64,000 bases of DNA from JAGQZY01 sp964588335 (GTDB lineage: Bacteria; Bdellovibrionota; Bdellovibrionia; Bdellovibrionales; JAGQZY01). The DNA is taken from positions 1-64,000 of the forward strand of contig CAZPOV010000011.1 of the NCBI GenBank assembly GCA_964588335.1, written 5' to 3'. The position numbers and the translations under genes are program-made. Below the pieces are notes generated by a model. The model was given only the letters and a program-made list of their open reading frames with translations, had not been told where the DNA came from and searched no databases. Of the stretch, positions 34,700 to 43,588 are shown piece after piece (within the stretch, counting starts at the first letter, position 1; the number at the start of each line of letters is the position of its first letter).

Positions 34700-36829
34700 T
34701 TAATAATTGAAAGAGAAGTTCGTTAAAACATTGTACTTGTTGTAGCGGTTTGTGGTCGAGTCGTTAACAATGTAAGAAGCAACCACTCCCCAGTTCCAGT
34801 TCGAATTCAACCTTCGCGAAAGACCTGTGGCCACCGTGTAATTGTTGTCAGTTCGAGTGCTTTCATAGTTCGAAATAAAATAGGCCAGCTTGTTATTCCA
34901 AACAAATGACGACCAAAGGGCCGTGGTGAAAGTGACTCCGATATCCATTCTGTTGAAAGCATATATCGAAGACTTGGCATCGTGGATCCGATAGGAGAAC
35001 TCAGGAATAAGATATCTTTCTAAATCTTTATTTAAGATAATAATGCTGGATAGCTTCATTCTCGCACTAAAGGCATCGGCGACGGTTTCTTCACCAAGAA
35101 TATTTGAATCAACGGAGGCAAAGGTATAGTCGCCTTTGGCAATCCAGTTTCGATTCACAACAAGAGTATTATTGATTCCTAGTTTGATGGAATTCGAGAT
35201 TGTCGCCGCTCCGGTGCCGTCGAGATCCATAATGATTTGTTCATAGCCGGGGACCAGGTCGAAAACATAGCCTTTGCCTCCCAAGGTCCCTCGATGAGTC
35301 CAGGGCACGTTGGCTCCTAAAACCAACGGATCGGCTGTTTCGGCCACGTCATTGCTTTGAAAGCTTTCATCAAAGCTTTTCAGTGTGGTGACGTTTAGCT
35401 CGATATTGATTTCATCGGACTGAGAATAATAGGGGCGAAATTTAGGCGCCACCTGTGCTAATAAACGCCAACCATTTTCATCGGTCACGTCGTTGTTTCG
35501 GGTCAATTGATCATCCGCCAAGATGATATTTGAGTCGTACATTAAACCCATAACACCACTGATTCGAAACCAGTTGGCACGTTTCTTTGCTAGAGCCTTT
35601 CTATCAAGCCCGTATTCAATGTATTTTTCAGCTTTCTTATCCAGTTCTGGATTTTTTGAATTGTCGAGAACATATTGAAAAGCTTCTTTTGATTTTTCAA
35701 ACTCATTAATCTCAAGAAGAGCCGAACCCTTATAGAAAGCGGCAGTGGCCGCGAAGGCTTTGTCGCTCGACTGAATGACTTTGTCAAAATGACTGATTGC
35801 TTTTTCGTAGTCTTTTAGCTGGTAAAACGCCATTCCCATGTAAAAGTGTTTTTCTGGAATTCTTTCGGCTGTAGGTTGCGAAATGTCCAAGGCAACAATG
35901 GCTTGATTGTATTTTTTGTTGCGGAACAGACTGACACCGTACTGTTGATAAATGTTTTCTTCCGAAGGAGCCAGATTAGAGGCTGCAAAGAACTCCTCCA
36001 TGGACTGATTGAGTTGACTGGCCTTCAAGGACTCTACGGCCTTTTTGATCAGTTCTTTGGCCTGCTCATTGTTCTGTCGTTGTTGTCGGGGCGACCATGA
36101 CGAGGCCTCCTGTTTAACATCTTTGCGACGCTTTACCTCGATATTTCGCATCACTTCACGCAATTCTTCGTTTTTGGCGTTGGTGGCTTGTAAGTCGTTT
36201 TCATTGGCGAGAAAAAGCGATTGCAATGTTGAGGTATCAATAACTTTTTTTCTTTCAACCTTTTGTTGATTGGCGACTTCAATTATACTCTGACTTTCTA
36301 ATTGCTCAGGGGAAAGGCCCATCTCTTCTCGGTACTTGTTGTAAGCAGCAATTGCATTTTCTTTATCATCAAAAATGTCGACGATTTGTCCCTTGGTTCG
36401 CAATACTCTTAACAAAAAGGGTTTTCTTTTCACCGAACCGTCTTCGATAAATTCTTTCATCAAATCAATACGATTTTCTACTTGCAACATGGACTGCGGA
36501 GCTGAGTATATCTCAGCAGGAACCTCATTGGATTCAAGAACCCCAATCGGAAACGCTATGCTGAAAACTCCGGAGTTAGGAGCTGTTTCCACCATATTCA
36601 ATTCATAGATTTTCTCGGTTTTTTTATTCCGTAAATAAACATACCCAGACTCAATAGAGGTTGGCTTTTCGTTCCAAGCAACCTTTTCATAGAAAAAGGA
36701 GACGGGGCGTGAATTGACAATAACGGCTCGTTTGTCACTGTTCTCTTTAAAGATTTTAAATCGACTTTCAGCAGCCATTGAGGTTTGGGCGAGTCCAGCC
36801 ATAAGGGCGAACAATACAAGTTGTTTCAT
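34700..36829 (-). CDS. Outer-membrane protein: TPR domain plus beta-barrel
   Basis: A 709-residue exported protein. Signal peptide ends near TSMA|AES. Residues about 30-160 form an unknown domain, about 190-260 a helical Arg/Glu-rich linker, and about 255-410 TPR repeats (SLFRNKKYNQAIVALD, AFYQLKDYEKAISHFDKV, ALLEINEFEKSKEAFQYV). The last 280 residues alternate like a barrel and end with an aromatic residue (TNFSFNY), as in outer-membrane proteins; NWNWGVVASYIVND is a typical strand pair. The layout resembles surface-assembly porins (SlaM-like) and TPR-barrels in secretion of glycans. It lies beside a FecR-domain gene in the same direction. Confidence 0.7.
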   Translation of the reverse strand: MKQLVLFALMAGLAQTSMAAESRFKIFKENSDKRAVIVNSRPVSFFYEKVAWNEKPTSIESGYVYLRNKKTEKIYELNMVETAPNSGVFSIAFPIGVLESNEVPAEIYSAPQSMLQVENRIDLMKEFIEDGSVKRKPFLLRVLRTKGQIVDIFDDKENAIAAYNKYREEMGLSPEQLESQSIIEVANQQKVERKKVIDTSTLQSLFLANENDLQATNAKNEELREVMRNIEVKRRKDVKQEASSWSPRQQRQNNEQAKELIKKAVESLKASQLNQSMEEFFAASNLAPSEENIYQQYGVSLFRNKKYNQAIVALDISQPTAERIPEKHFYMGMAFYQLKDYEKAISHFDKVIQSSDKAFAATAAFYKGSALLEINEFEKSKEAFQYVLDNSKNPELDKKAEKYIEYGLDRKALAKKRANWFRISGVMGLMYDSNIILADDQLTRNNDVTDENGWRLLAQVAPKFRPYYSQSDEINIELNVTTLKSFDESFQSNDVAETADPLVLGANVPWTHRGTLGGKGYVFDLVPGYEQIIMDLDGTGAATISNSIKLGINNTLVVNRNWIAKGDYTFASVDSNILGEETVADAFSARMKLSSIIILNKDLERYLIPEFSYRIHDAKSSIYAFNRMDIGVTFTTALWSSFVWNNKLAYFISNYESTRTDNNYTVATGLSRRLNSNWNWGVVASYIVNDSTTNRYNKYNVLTNFSFNY

Positions 36830-37042
36830 CTATTAAGTCCTCGTTTTATCTTTTAAATAGTCTAAGGTGATCAATAGTTTATGACAATGAAATGACATCT
36901 AAGAATGGGCAAAAGACTGTGCTTATTGGCGTAAATTGTGAAGCCGCAGTTCTCGACTTAGGTAGAGAGTTCAGCGACTGTTGAGGAAAGCCAAGAAGGC
37001 TCTGGAAATGGGAGCCTTTTGTGAAAGGCTCGGACTCGACTA

Positions 37043-38209
37043 TCAATTACCGCATTGGCCGGGGAGGCAAGGATTGATTATCACTTGCACGCGATCCGAT
37101 GTATTGATGACTCCATCTTGAATGATCGGATTATCCATGGGCGAGTCAACTGGAGTGAAGTTGTCCATGTCAACGATACCCATGTTGGGGTCGACACCAA
37201 TCATCTCATCCATCGCCGGGCCACCCTCAAGATCGGGTGGTGGTAAAAGATTATCCATCCCGGCATCGGGCTCGATTGAGGCGACATCGCGCTCGCCCCC
37301 TGATCCATCATCCATCGATGGATCGAAGTTTGGATCGCCGTACTGCTCATCGTCACGGTAAGGTGAATCGTCTGCCACCTCGCCAGGGTTTCCGTTGCCG
37401 ACGGTTCCATCGGACCCATCGCCGTTGATAGCAGTCCCAGGCTTAGGATTGCCTCGGGCGCCTTGCGGACCTGTTTGACCTTTGCCGTTTTTGGGCTCAA
37501 GTTTGGGTTCTTGTTTACCGGCTTTGTCATCGCCTTTTGGTTTCTTTTCAGGTTGGGTGGTGCTGGCTGGTTGTTTACTTGGGCTTGCATCATCCACTTT
37601 TGACTCTTGATCCATTTGTGCAAACTCTGCGGGAGGAACCTCGCGGGCCGGATGAGGAGCGGTGCCGACACTGTTTGAAGTGTACTGTCCAGGCTTGACC
37701 GTGACTTGAGGGATAAAATTGCCCCCTTTGAGTTGTCCAACGGCCACTTCCCCTTCGAAGGTAACCACTCGTGATCGGTTGGTGGCACGGTTGTAACTGG
37801 TCAGGAACTCGGTTCCGCGGACTCCGGCCACAGCGGATTTGGTTTTTACTCGGTAATGACTTTGCTTGGTATCATTGTATTTCTGTTTTACATCCGAGCG
37901 GACTTTACCATTGATAACATTAAGAACCGCTTTCTTACCGGTTTCATAGGCCTCGATGATCAGCTCCGAATCGGGTGAAATGTTGATTTCGTTTTTATCA
38001 GCCATTTGAATTTTAGCTCGGCTATCCACCGCCGTTTTGACAGTGTAGCCTTGGCAAACTTTTTTATTTTTACGAGCTTTTTTGAAGTTGTTATTCCCTT
38101 TTTTGGTGTAGGTTACGTCGCCTTTGACGACTTTAAATACACCGCAGTCGGCAGCCATTGCTTGAGTAGAAAAGAAGAAGGCAATGGAGATGATCAGTAA
38201 ACGAACCAT
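37043..38209 (-). CDS. Exported FecR-domain protein with disordered tail
   Basis: A 388-residue protein with signal peptide (ISIAFFFSTQAMAAD). Residues about 25-175 form a FecR-like beta domain (VKGDVTYTKKGN, VDSRAKIQMADKNEINISPD, KSAVAGVRGTEFLTSYN; the AGVRGTEF motif is typical). The rest is Pro/Gly/Asp-rich and disordered (QTGPQGARGNPKPG is collagen-like). It lacks the cytoplasmic anti-sigma half of real FecR, so it is a periplasmic or surface FecR-domain protein. Good GAGGAG site. Same direction as, and 213 bp upstream of, the TPR-barrel gene; a joint function is likely. Confidence 0.8.
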   Translation of the reverse strand: MVRLLIISIAFFFSTQAMAADCGVFKVVKGDVTYTKKGNNNFKKARKNKKVCQGYTVKTAVDSRAKIQMADKNEINISPDSELIIEAYETGKKAVLNVINGKVRSDVKQKYNDTKQSHYRVKTKSAVAGVRGTEFLTSYNRATNRSRVVTFEGEVAVGQLKGGNFIPQVTVKPGQYTSNSVGTAPHPAREVPPAEFAQMDQESKVDDASPSKQPASTTQPEKKPKGDDKAGKQEPKLEPKNGKGQTGPQGARGNPKPGTAINGDGSDGTVGNGNPGEVADDSPYRDDEQYGDPNFDPSMDDGSGGERDVASIEPDAGMDNLLPPPDLEGGPAMDEMIGVDPNMGIVDMDNFTPVDSPMDNPIIQDGVINTSDRVQVIINPCLPGQCGN

Positions 38210-38364
38210 AGGCTCCTCGAATTTAGGGTTATTCTTCTAAGTGATTTATCGGTGTCTGAGTGTGGAACTTAAAAGAATTCCAATAATTGCGCCACCTTGA
38301 GACAGCCTCAGGTGGAACAGATGTTCCTATTGTCGTCGATGGATGCTGTTGCATTTTGGAGCGT

Positions 38365-38910
38365 CTAAGAATTGAGAGTCGAATCCTGAGCACAGATGTA
38401 GCGACTGAGTTCAAGAAAGTCTTGAGCGTAATACTCGGCATCGTCATATTCTGACTCCGAAGGATCTTCGGTTCCATGCAGGAAGACGCTTTTCATGTGG
38501 GCTCGGTGGCCAGCTTCCACGTCGGTCATGCGGTCACCCACCATCCAAGAGACGGTGCGGTCGACATTATGATCACGGACTCCTGCCTCCAGCATTCCTG
38601 GCCCCGGTTTCCGCATCGGGTGTCCCGAATTCACCATGAAAGGCGCATAATAAAAGCTGAGAATATCGATGCCGGCTCGAGCACAATCCTCACGAATGTT
38701 TTTGTGAATTTGATGCAAGTTTTTAACGTCGACAAGACCACGGGGCACTCCCGATTGATTGGTGACGACAATAAACTCAAAACCCTGATCACGTAAAAGT
38801 CGTAAACCCTCGAAGACGCCGGGTAAGTATTGAATTTGGTTGGGATCATTGAGGTAAATTTTATCGACGATTAAAGTTCCATCGCGATCAAAAAATACAA
38901 CTTTTTTCAT
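38365..38910 (-). CDS. HAD-IIIA phosphatase, GmhB-like without zinc loop
   Basis: A 181-residue enzyme. Motif I FFDRDGTLI (Asp8, Asp10), motif II VVTNQSGVPRG, Lys in RKPGPGM and motif IV GDRMTDVEAG are those of the histidinol-phosphate/heptose-bisphosphate phosphatase group. GmhB removes a phosphate from heptose bisphosphate during LPS core synthesis. The zinc-binding Cys/His loop just before RKPGPGM is missing: the segment reads YAPFMVNSGHPMRKP, with one His and no Cys. Such zinc-less forms exist, but substrate choice may differ. Confidence 0.75.
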   Translation of the reverse strand: MKKVVFFDRDGTLIVDKIYLNDPNQIQYLPGVFEGLRLLRDQGFEFIVVTNQSGVPRGLVDVKNLHQIHKNIREDCARAGIDILSFYYAPFMVNSGHPMRKPGPGMLEAGVRDHNVDRTVSWMVGDRMTDVEAGHRAHMKSVFLHGTEDPSESEYDDAEYYAQDFLELSRYICAQDSTLNS

Positions 38911-39103
38911 GAAGACGTTCCTACGTAAGTAATGAGTTTAAAGGAAGGACCATCCAACCGCAAGATCTCATCCATTGGAGCACTGTTTCTGGCAGAGGGT
39001 GGCCCTAGCCCTTGCTTCTGGTAAAGGGACTCGGGCTGTCTAGCGGTGGGGGCATCGGTCTGAAGGGTGGCATGAACCCATTCCAGGTTTCCGGTTACAG
39101 TCT

Positions 39104-40108
39104 TTATTTTTTTGAAAAAGGGTGATGAGCTTCCATAGTATTGGCCAGTTGGTCCATATCAAGATGGGTATAAAGTTCGGTGGCGGCGAGACTCTGATGC
39201 CCAAGCAATTGCTGCAGGACTCTCAGGTCGGATCCACTGCTTAGTAAATGGGTGGCGTAACTGTGGCGAAGAGCGTGGGGATGCAAGGGCTTTAGTAGGC
39301 CGCTCTCTTTTCCCAAGTCTTTAATGCGTTGATAGGCACTGCGAGTGGGTAAGGGCTTGTTGCCCCATAGATACGGTCCGGTTCGATGTTCATTTTGTAA
39401 AGACAGGCAAACACTTTTGGGGATGATGGCTAGGCGTTCTTTGTTGCCTTTGCCTCGCACCAACAGAGTGCGCTTTTCAAACTTGAAGTCAGACCACTGC
39501 ACTTGGCAGGCCTCTGAAACTCTCAGTCCACATCCGTACAGAAGAGAAAACAATTTCCGTTGTTGAATTTTTTTCTGGGTGATTGGATCTTTGGCCAGGA
39601 ATTGCAGGACGCCCATGCATTCATCCATGGAAATAAAGTGGGGAAGCTTTCTGTGAACCCCGCGAGGGGCTTCGACTTTCAACCCGAGATCGATATTGTG
39701 AAAGCTGCGCAGCCAATTCAGAAAGCCATTGAGGCTGGATATTTTCCTTTTTCGGGATTTTATTGAGATATCGTCCCAAGATCGGAGCTTCTCCATCCCG
39801 CGCGCCGCCCAATCCTTATATCCCATTGTAATTGTTTGTTTTTCGTTAGATTGCACAAAATAGTGGCTATCCCCATTGATTTTCGGACCAGAAAGAATAT
39901 ATAAAGTATCAAGTTGAAAAACTTGCAGTACATCTGTGCTATAGGCGCGGAGGCTGTGTGGGGAGAGACCAGACTGGAAATCGAGATATTCCAGGTATTT
40001 GCATAGGTACTCCCCAAGATCCAGAGAACCTGAACTACCGTTTATTTCGATTTCATTGGAAAAAGTGCAAGTTTTTGAATTTTTTCTTGCATTTTTTACG
40101 CGCTGCAC
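39104..40108 (-). CDS. Tyrosine recombinase of the Xer type
   Basis: A 334-residue recombinase. The start is GTG at 40108 with GGAG five bases upstream. N-terminal SAM-like domain (about 30-145; LCKYLEYLDFQSGLSPHSLR). Catalytic residues are present: Arg in LYGCGLRVSEAC, Lys in RGKGNKERL, His-x-x-Arg in HALRHSYATHLL, His in LLGHQSLAATE and the nucleophile Tyr in LYTHL. The pattern matches XerC/XerD, which resolve chromosome dimers at dif; whether this is XerC or XerD, or an accessory copy, is not settled. It has about 25 extra residues at the start. Its ribosome-binding site overlaps the -10 element of the divergent promoter. Confidence 0.88.
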   Translation of the reverse strand: MQRVKNARKNSKTCTFSNEIEINGSSGSLDLGEYLCKYLEYLDFQSGLSPHSLRAYSTDVLQVFQLDTLYILSGPKINGDSHYFVQSNEKQTITMGYKDWAARGMEKLRSWDDISIKSRKRKISSLNGFLNWLRSFHNIDLGLKVEAPRGVHRKLPHFISMDECMGVLQFLAKDPITQKKIQQRKLFSLLYGCGLRVSEACQVQWSDFKFEKRTLLVRGKGNKERLAIIPKSVCLSLQNEHRTGPYLWGNKPLPTRSAYQRIKDLGKESGLLKPLHPHALRHSYATHLLSSGSDLRVLQQLLGHQSLAATELYTHLDMDQLANTMEAHHPFSKK

Positions 40109-40115
40109 ATATACT
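40087..40115 (+). promoter_or_regulatory. Sigma-70-like promoter of the sigma-54 activator gene
   Basis: TTGCAT at 40087-40092, 17 nt, TATACT at 40110-40115. The -10 is strong and the spacing ideal; the -35 matches only in TTG. The -10 overlaps the ribosome-binding site of the divergent xer gene. Confidence 0.5.
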
Positions 40116-40126
40116 CCGTGTCAAAA

Positions 40127-40141
40127 TGATACGTTGTATCA
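40127..40141. promoter_or_regulatory. Inverted repeat, possible operator
   Basis: TGATAC-GTT-GTATCA, perfect six-base arms. It sits just downstream of the predicted transcription start of the sigma-54 activator gene, a position where a bound repressor would block transcription. Confidence 0.45.
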
Positions 40142-40166
40142 AAAAGAAACAAATGAGGTGGTACGT

Positions 40167-41198
40167 ATGTCAAATACAACTTTTCCGGGTAGCCCTATTA
40201 CTGGTGGTGCCTCTAATCCAATTTTAGCTGGAAACCAGGTTATACACAAATCGGACCTAATGAAACAGGTCATGAGGATGGTTGACCGAGTCGCTCCTAG
40301 CAACGCTTCTGTGCTGATTTTAGGTGAAAGTGGAACCGGTAAGGAGCTTTTAGCCCACGCCATCCACTCAAAAAGCCAACGTCGTGATAAGCCCTTTGTC
40401 GCTATCAACTGTGGAGCTCTTCGCGAGACTCTTCTTGAAAGTGAGCTGTTTGGTCACGAAAAAGGTGCTTTTACTGGAGCCTACGCCAAGAAAATCGGTT
40501 TGGCCGAAATGGCTTCTGGAGGAACTCTGTTCCTTGATGAGATCGGTGAATTGAGCCCTGGAATGCAAGCCAAACTATTGCGCTTCATTCAAGAAGGCGA
40601 AGTTTATCGAGTTGGTGGTAAAGAGCCTATTCAGGTCGATATCCGATTGATCTCAGCCACCAACCGCGAGTTGGACGCTGAGGTTATGAAAGGAACATTC
40701 CGTGAAGATCTCTATTACCGAATCAACACGATCACTGTCCATTCGCCACCACTGCGTCGCCGCAAAGAAGATATTCCATTGTTGGTGGAACACTTTCTTG
40801 CCAAAAACACTTCAAGAATTTTAAATCGTGGGCGCAAAATGAGCGAAGAAGCGATGCAAATTTTGATGAAGTATGACTGGCCAGGAAACATTCGTGAGTT
40901 GCAAAACCTCTGTGAGCGTTTGCAAATTCTAGCGGATGGCGAAATCATTGTCGCCAGTGATCTACCAAACTCAATTGTCAATCCTGAGAACCGCATCTCG
41001 ATGGATGAGTACGATCCTTCAATGACTCTTTACGAGCTAGAAAAGCGTCATATTATTAAAGCGCTGAATTACTTTGAAGGTAACAAAACCCAAGCCGCTA
41101 ACGCTCTTGGAATCACCATCAAGACCCTTTACAACAAATTGCACGAGTACGGTGAGTTTGAGAAGTTTGCGATTCACAGCAAACCGAAAAAAGCATAA
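40167..41198 (+). CDS. Sigma-54-dependent activator without receiver domain
   Basis: A 343-residue protein from the ATG at 40167 (GAGGTGG upstream); the longer frame begins inside the promoter and is not used. It consists of the AAA+ domain and a Fis-type helix-turn-helix only. Walker A GESGTGKELLAHAIH, the sigma-54-contacting loop GAFTGA, Walker B GGTLFLDEIGEL, and the arginine-finger region FREDLYYRI are intact. The HTH reads NKTQAANALGITIKTLYNKL. Without an input domain it is probably controlled by amount, by a partner protein, or through the palindrome in its leader. Followed by a strong terminator. Confidence 0.92.
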   Translation: MSNTTFPGSPITGGASNPILAGNQVIHKSDLMKQVMRMVDRVAPSNASVLILGESGTGKELLAHAIHSKSQRRDKPFVAINCGALRETLLESELFGHEKGAFTGAYAKKIGLAEMASGGTLFLDEIGELSPGMQAKLLRFIQEGEVYRVGGKEPIQVDIRLISATNRELDAEVMKGTFREDLYYRINTITVHSPPLRRRKEDIPLLVEHFLAKNTSRILNRGRKMSEEAMQILMKYDWPGNIRELQNLCERLQILADGEIIVASDLPNSIVNPENRISMDEYDPSMTLYELEKRHIIKALNYFEGNKTQAANALGITIKTLYNKLHEYGEFEKFAIHSKPKKA

Positions 41199-41223
41199 AC
41201 AATGAAAAACATTTTTAAAAAAC

Positions 41224-41250
41224 AAAAGGAGCCTGAGGGCTCCTTTTTTT
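41224..41250 (+). terminator. Rho-independent terminator after the sigma-54 activator
   Basis: AAAAGGAGCC pairs with GGCTCCTTTT around TGAG, followed by further T residues. Strong. Confidence 0.92.
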
Positions 41251-41370
41251 ATGTCTCAATTTATTTCTTAGTTTTCTCTGATCTTTGCACCAAGGTCACT
41301 AAAGCGACAGCACGTAACTTTTAGGCAAGGCTTTAGAAAAAACTCGGCTTAGTTCACCAACAAATGTTTA

Positions 41371-41670
41371 TTAAAAACAGTTGAATCGAACCGAAGCTTC
41401 GCCAGCATAATCGACATAGGCTTCGCCGCTTTCGTACATTCGAACCGTAAAGTTGGCGTCCTCACAAATGTAGCCATCAAGAGCTGTGGTTTCACAAGGT
41501 ACCGAGTAATAACTGTCGTTATCAAAGTAGTAGGCGTATGTGGTTTGGCCTTCTTGAACAAACTCAAGTGTGTCTTCTTCAAAAGACTCATCCACGTTTT
41601 GGCAAGAAATATTAGCGGCATTGGCGTTAACTGTTAAAGCTAGAGTAAAAATCAAACTAAGTAAGCGCAT
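41371..41670 (-). CDS. Small secreted Cys-containing protein
   Basis: A 99-residue protein with signal peptide (LIFTLALTVNANA|ANISC) and AAGGAG upstream. The mature 80 residues are acidic, rich in Tyr and Glu, and have four Cys (ISCQN, VPCETT, YICEDA, FNCF), enough for two disulphides. Unrecognised; an overlapping frame on the same strand is a shadow. Confidence 0.7.
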   Translation of the reverse strand: MRLLSLIFTLALTVNANAANISCQNVDESFEEDTLEFVQEGQTTYAYYFDNDSYYSVPCETTALDGYICEDANFTVRMYESGEAYVDYAGEASVRFNCF

Positions 41671-41960
41671 TTTAAATCTCCTTTAAGATAGGGCTTTCAT
41701 AGCAAATGGCCTAGCAAGCAGGCAAGTGGCAGTTTTGACGAAAACGCCTATTAGAGTCAAACTTCAAGCCATAGACATTTCTCAAACTCCCGGAATCACT
41801 ATTTTATCCAACAAGACTTCGGCCGATATCGATACAAAATTTTCAATGTTGGGATTGTAACAAGTTAGGGCCTTGTTGGTTTCCCAGTCTAAAAGAGGGT
41901 CTTTTCTCTATTAGTCCCTGAAAATTTGTTTTCCGCAAAGGGCTATAAGACAATAAAGAG

Positions 41961-43304
41961 ATGGGAAATGCAGAAAAAGGTCCAAGTGTTCTTAGTCACA
42001 TCCTCAATGGGTTGGTCTGCCTTATCCTCGCAGTTCTTTGGACTTTGCCAAGCTTGCTGAACGGTTTCCCCTTAAGTTACTACGACTCCGCTTACTATGT
42101 TTACAATGCCTTTCACCTCCTTGAACCGGCCAATATTGCGTGGCGCCCCCTGACCTACAGTTTGTTATTGAGGCCCCCCTTCGAAGTGGCAGGCTTTTTA
42201 GGCGTCATTTTCCTGCAAAACATTTTGGTTGCTGGGTTCCTATTTAAATTCAGCCGACTGGTTTGGCCTGAATGTTCAAGAAAAGTCTTCTTTGCAATCG
42301 GACTTTTGTTAATGCTGACTCCCTTGCTCCATGTGAGTAATTTTATCATGCCTGATATTTTTAGTCCTTTAGCAGTCTTTGCCATGCTTGGCTTTTTTCT
42401 CTGCAAACCAGGTGAACGTACCTTCTATTTTCTGGCCACAGCGTTTTTTTCATTCATGCATTTTTCAAATTTCATTTGTGTTATTCCTTTAGTTATTTTT
42501 CATTTTTCAAAAAACTATCGCCGCGCTCTGTTCGCAGGAGTTGCAGTCGTTCTAACCATCCTGTCCGTTCGCTTTTTGTTTTTCTTTCCTAAAAAGAGCT
42601 TTGAAGAGTCGGCACACTATTTCGTTTATTCACGACTGGTCGCTTTCCAAATCACAGAGACTTATTTTTCACAAAAGTGTCCGGATGAAAAAATGGTCTT
42701 CTGTAACGCACAAAATAGGCATTTTGCTATTTGGAATAGTGATAGATCTCCCAATAGCGTCGCTCCAGGAATCGACATTCTGCCGAGTGTTGTTCAAGCC
42801 AATCAAGAGATCTTAAAATCAAGACTACTCTGGACCTATCTTTTTAAAGGCGTCGATCAAAGTCTCTTGCAGGCCTTGTTATTTTCACAACCAATGCCAA
42901 TAATTTTGGACGATATAGCTTTGTTCCGGCAATACGGGAAATACGCTGGTGAAGATACTATTTTAGCATTTGCCAATCAAAACATCTTTAATGGGCGAAA
43001 CTTTTCTCTTGAAAGCTATACCAAGACTGCCAGCTTTGTATTTCTGGGTCTGTCGATTATTAGTGTTCTAGTTTTAGGGATCTTATTATTCAAAAACCTT
43101 ATTTTCGATTATGAAAAAAGGATCGTCTATTACTATTTTGCGGCCTATCTTCTAAACTGCATCGCTATCGGATTCTTTTCGGAGCCCCTGTCTCGCTATA
43201 ACAATAAATTGGTCTGGGGATTCACTTTTTTGACTTTTATTTTTGTCAGCAAGTATCTTGCCGAACGTAACCAAAAAAATGCGGTTACATTGTCACTAAA
43301 CTAA
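41961..43304 (+). CDS. Multi-pass membrane protein, possible GT-C-like
   Basis: A 447-residue protein with about ten membrane helices. An early loop reads GFPLSYYDSAYYVYNAF with a single Asp, and a long extracytoplasmic loop spans about 215-355. The arrangement recalls GT-C glycosyltransferases or O-antigen-type membrane enzymes, but I see no decisive motif. The start has only AAAGAG nearby. Unrecognised; membrane location is certain. Confidence 0.6.
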   Translation: MGNAEKGPSVLSHILNGLVCLILAVLWTLPSLLNGFPLSYYDSAYYVYNAFHLLEPANIAWRPLTYSLLLRPPFEVAGFLGVIFLQNILVAGFLFKFSRLVWPECSRKVFFAIGLLLMLTPLLHVSNFIMPDIFSPLAVFAMLGFFLCKPGERTFYFLATAFFSFMHFSNFICVIPLVIFHFSKNYRRALFAGVAVVLTILSVRFLFFFPKKSFEESAHYFVYSRLVAFQITETYFSQKCPDEKMVFCNAQNRHFAIWNSDRSPNSVAPGIDILPSVVQANQEILKSRLLWTYLFKGVDQSLLQALLFSQPMPIILDDIALFRQYGKYAGEDTILAFANQNIFNGRNFSLESYTKTASFVFLGLSIISVLVLGILLFKNLIFDYEKRIVYYYFAAYLLNCIAIGFFSEPLSRYNNKLVWGFTFLTFIFVSKYLAERNQKNAVTLSLN

Positions 43305-43588
43305 CTTAGCATCCGGCCAGTTTTCAATTCCACTCAATGGCGTCAGTTTTAATTTGAAGAACTTCAAATTTTTCGTTGCTTTCAGCGGCGTTGAAACTGT
43401 TACGATTTCTACGTTCTCTGCGCCAGAAAAAATAAGGCTGTAGAGTTTTAGGGGGAGATCAAGATTCATTCGTTCGATCTAAGCACCGAAATCAAACGAA
43501 AACTTGTCTCGAAATGAGACATGTCATTTTGTGACCGGCGAAGGTGGAATGATAAGGATATAGCGGAAACCGAGCATTGGGGGGCATT

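Noticed and set aside
36970..37030. AAGGCTC/GAGCCTT hairpin after the FecR gene
   Set aside because: The arms pair, but no T-run follows on the minus strand, so it is not called as a terminator.
41803..41829. Sigma-28-like site TTTA-N15-GCCGATAT before the membrane protein at 41961
   Set aside because: The -10 is good but the -35 matches only two of four bases, and it lies about 130 bp from the start; not called.
28443..43539. Similar 18-mers around TGTCATTTT upstream of the lipoprotein genes at 28499 and 43589
   Set aside because: 14 of 18 bases agree, but such pairs are expected by chance in 64 kb and the distances to the genes differ.
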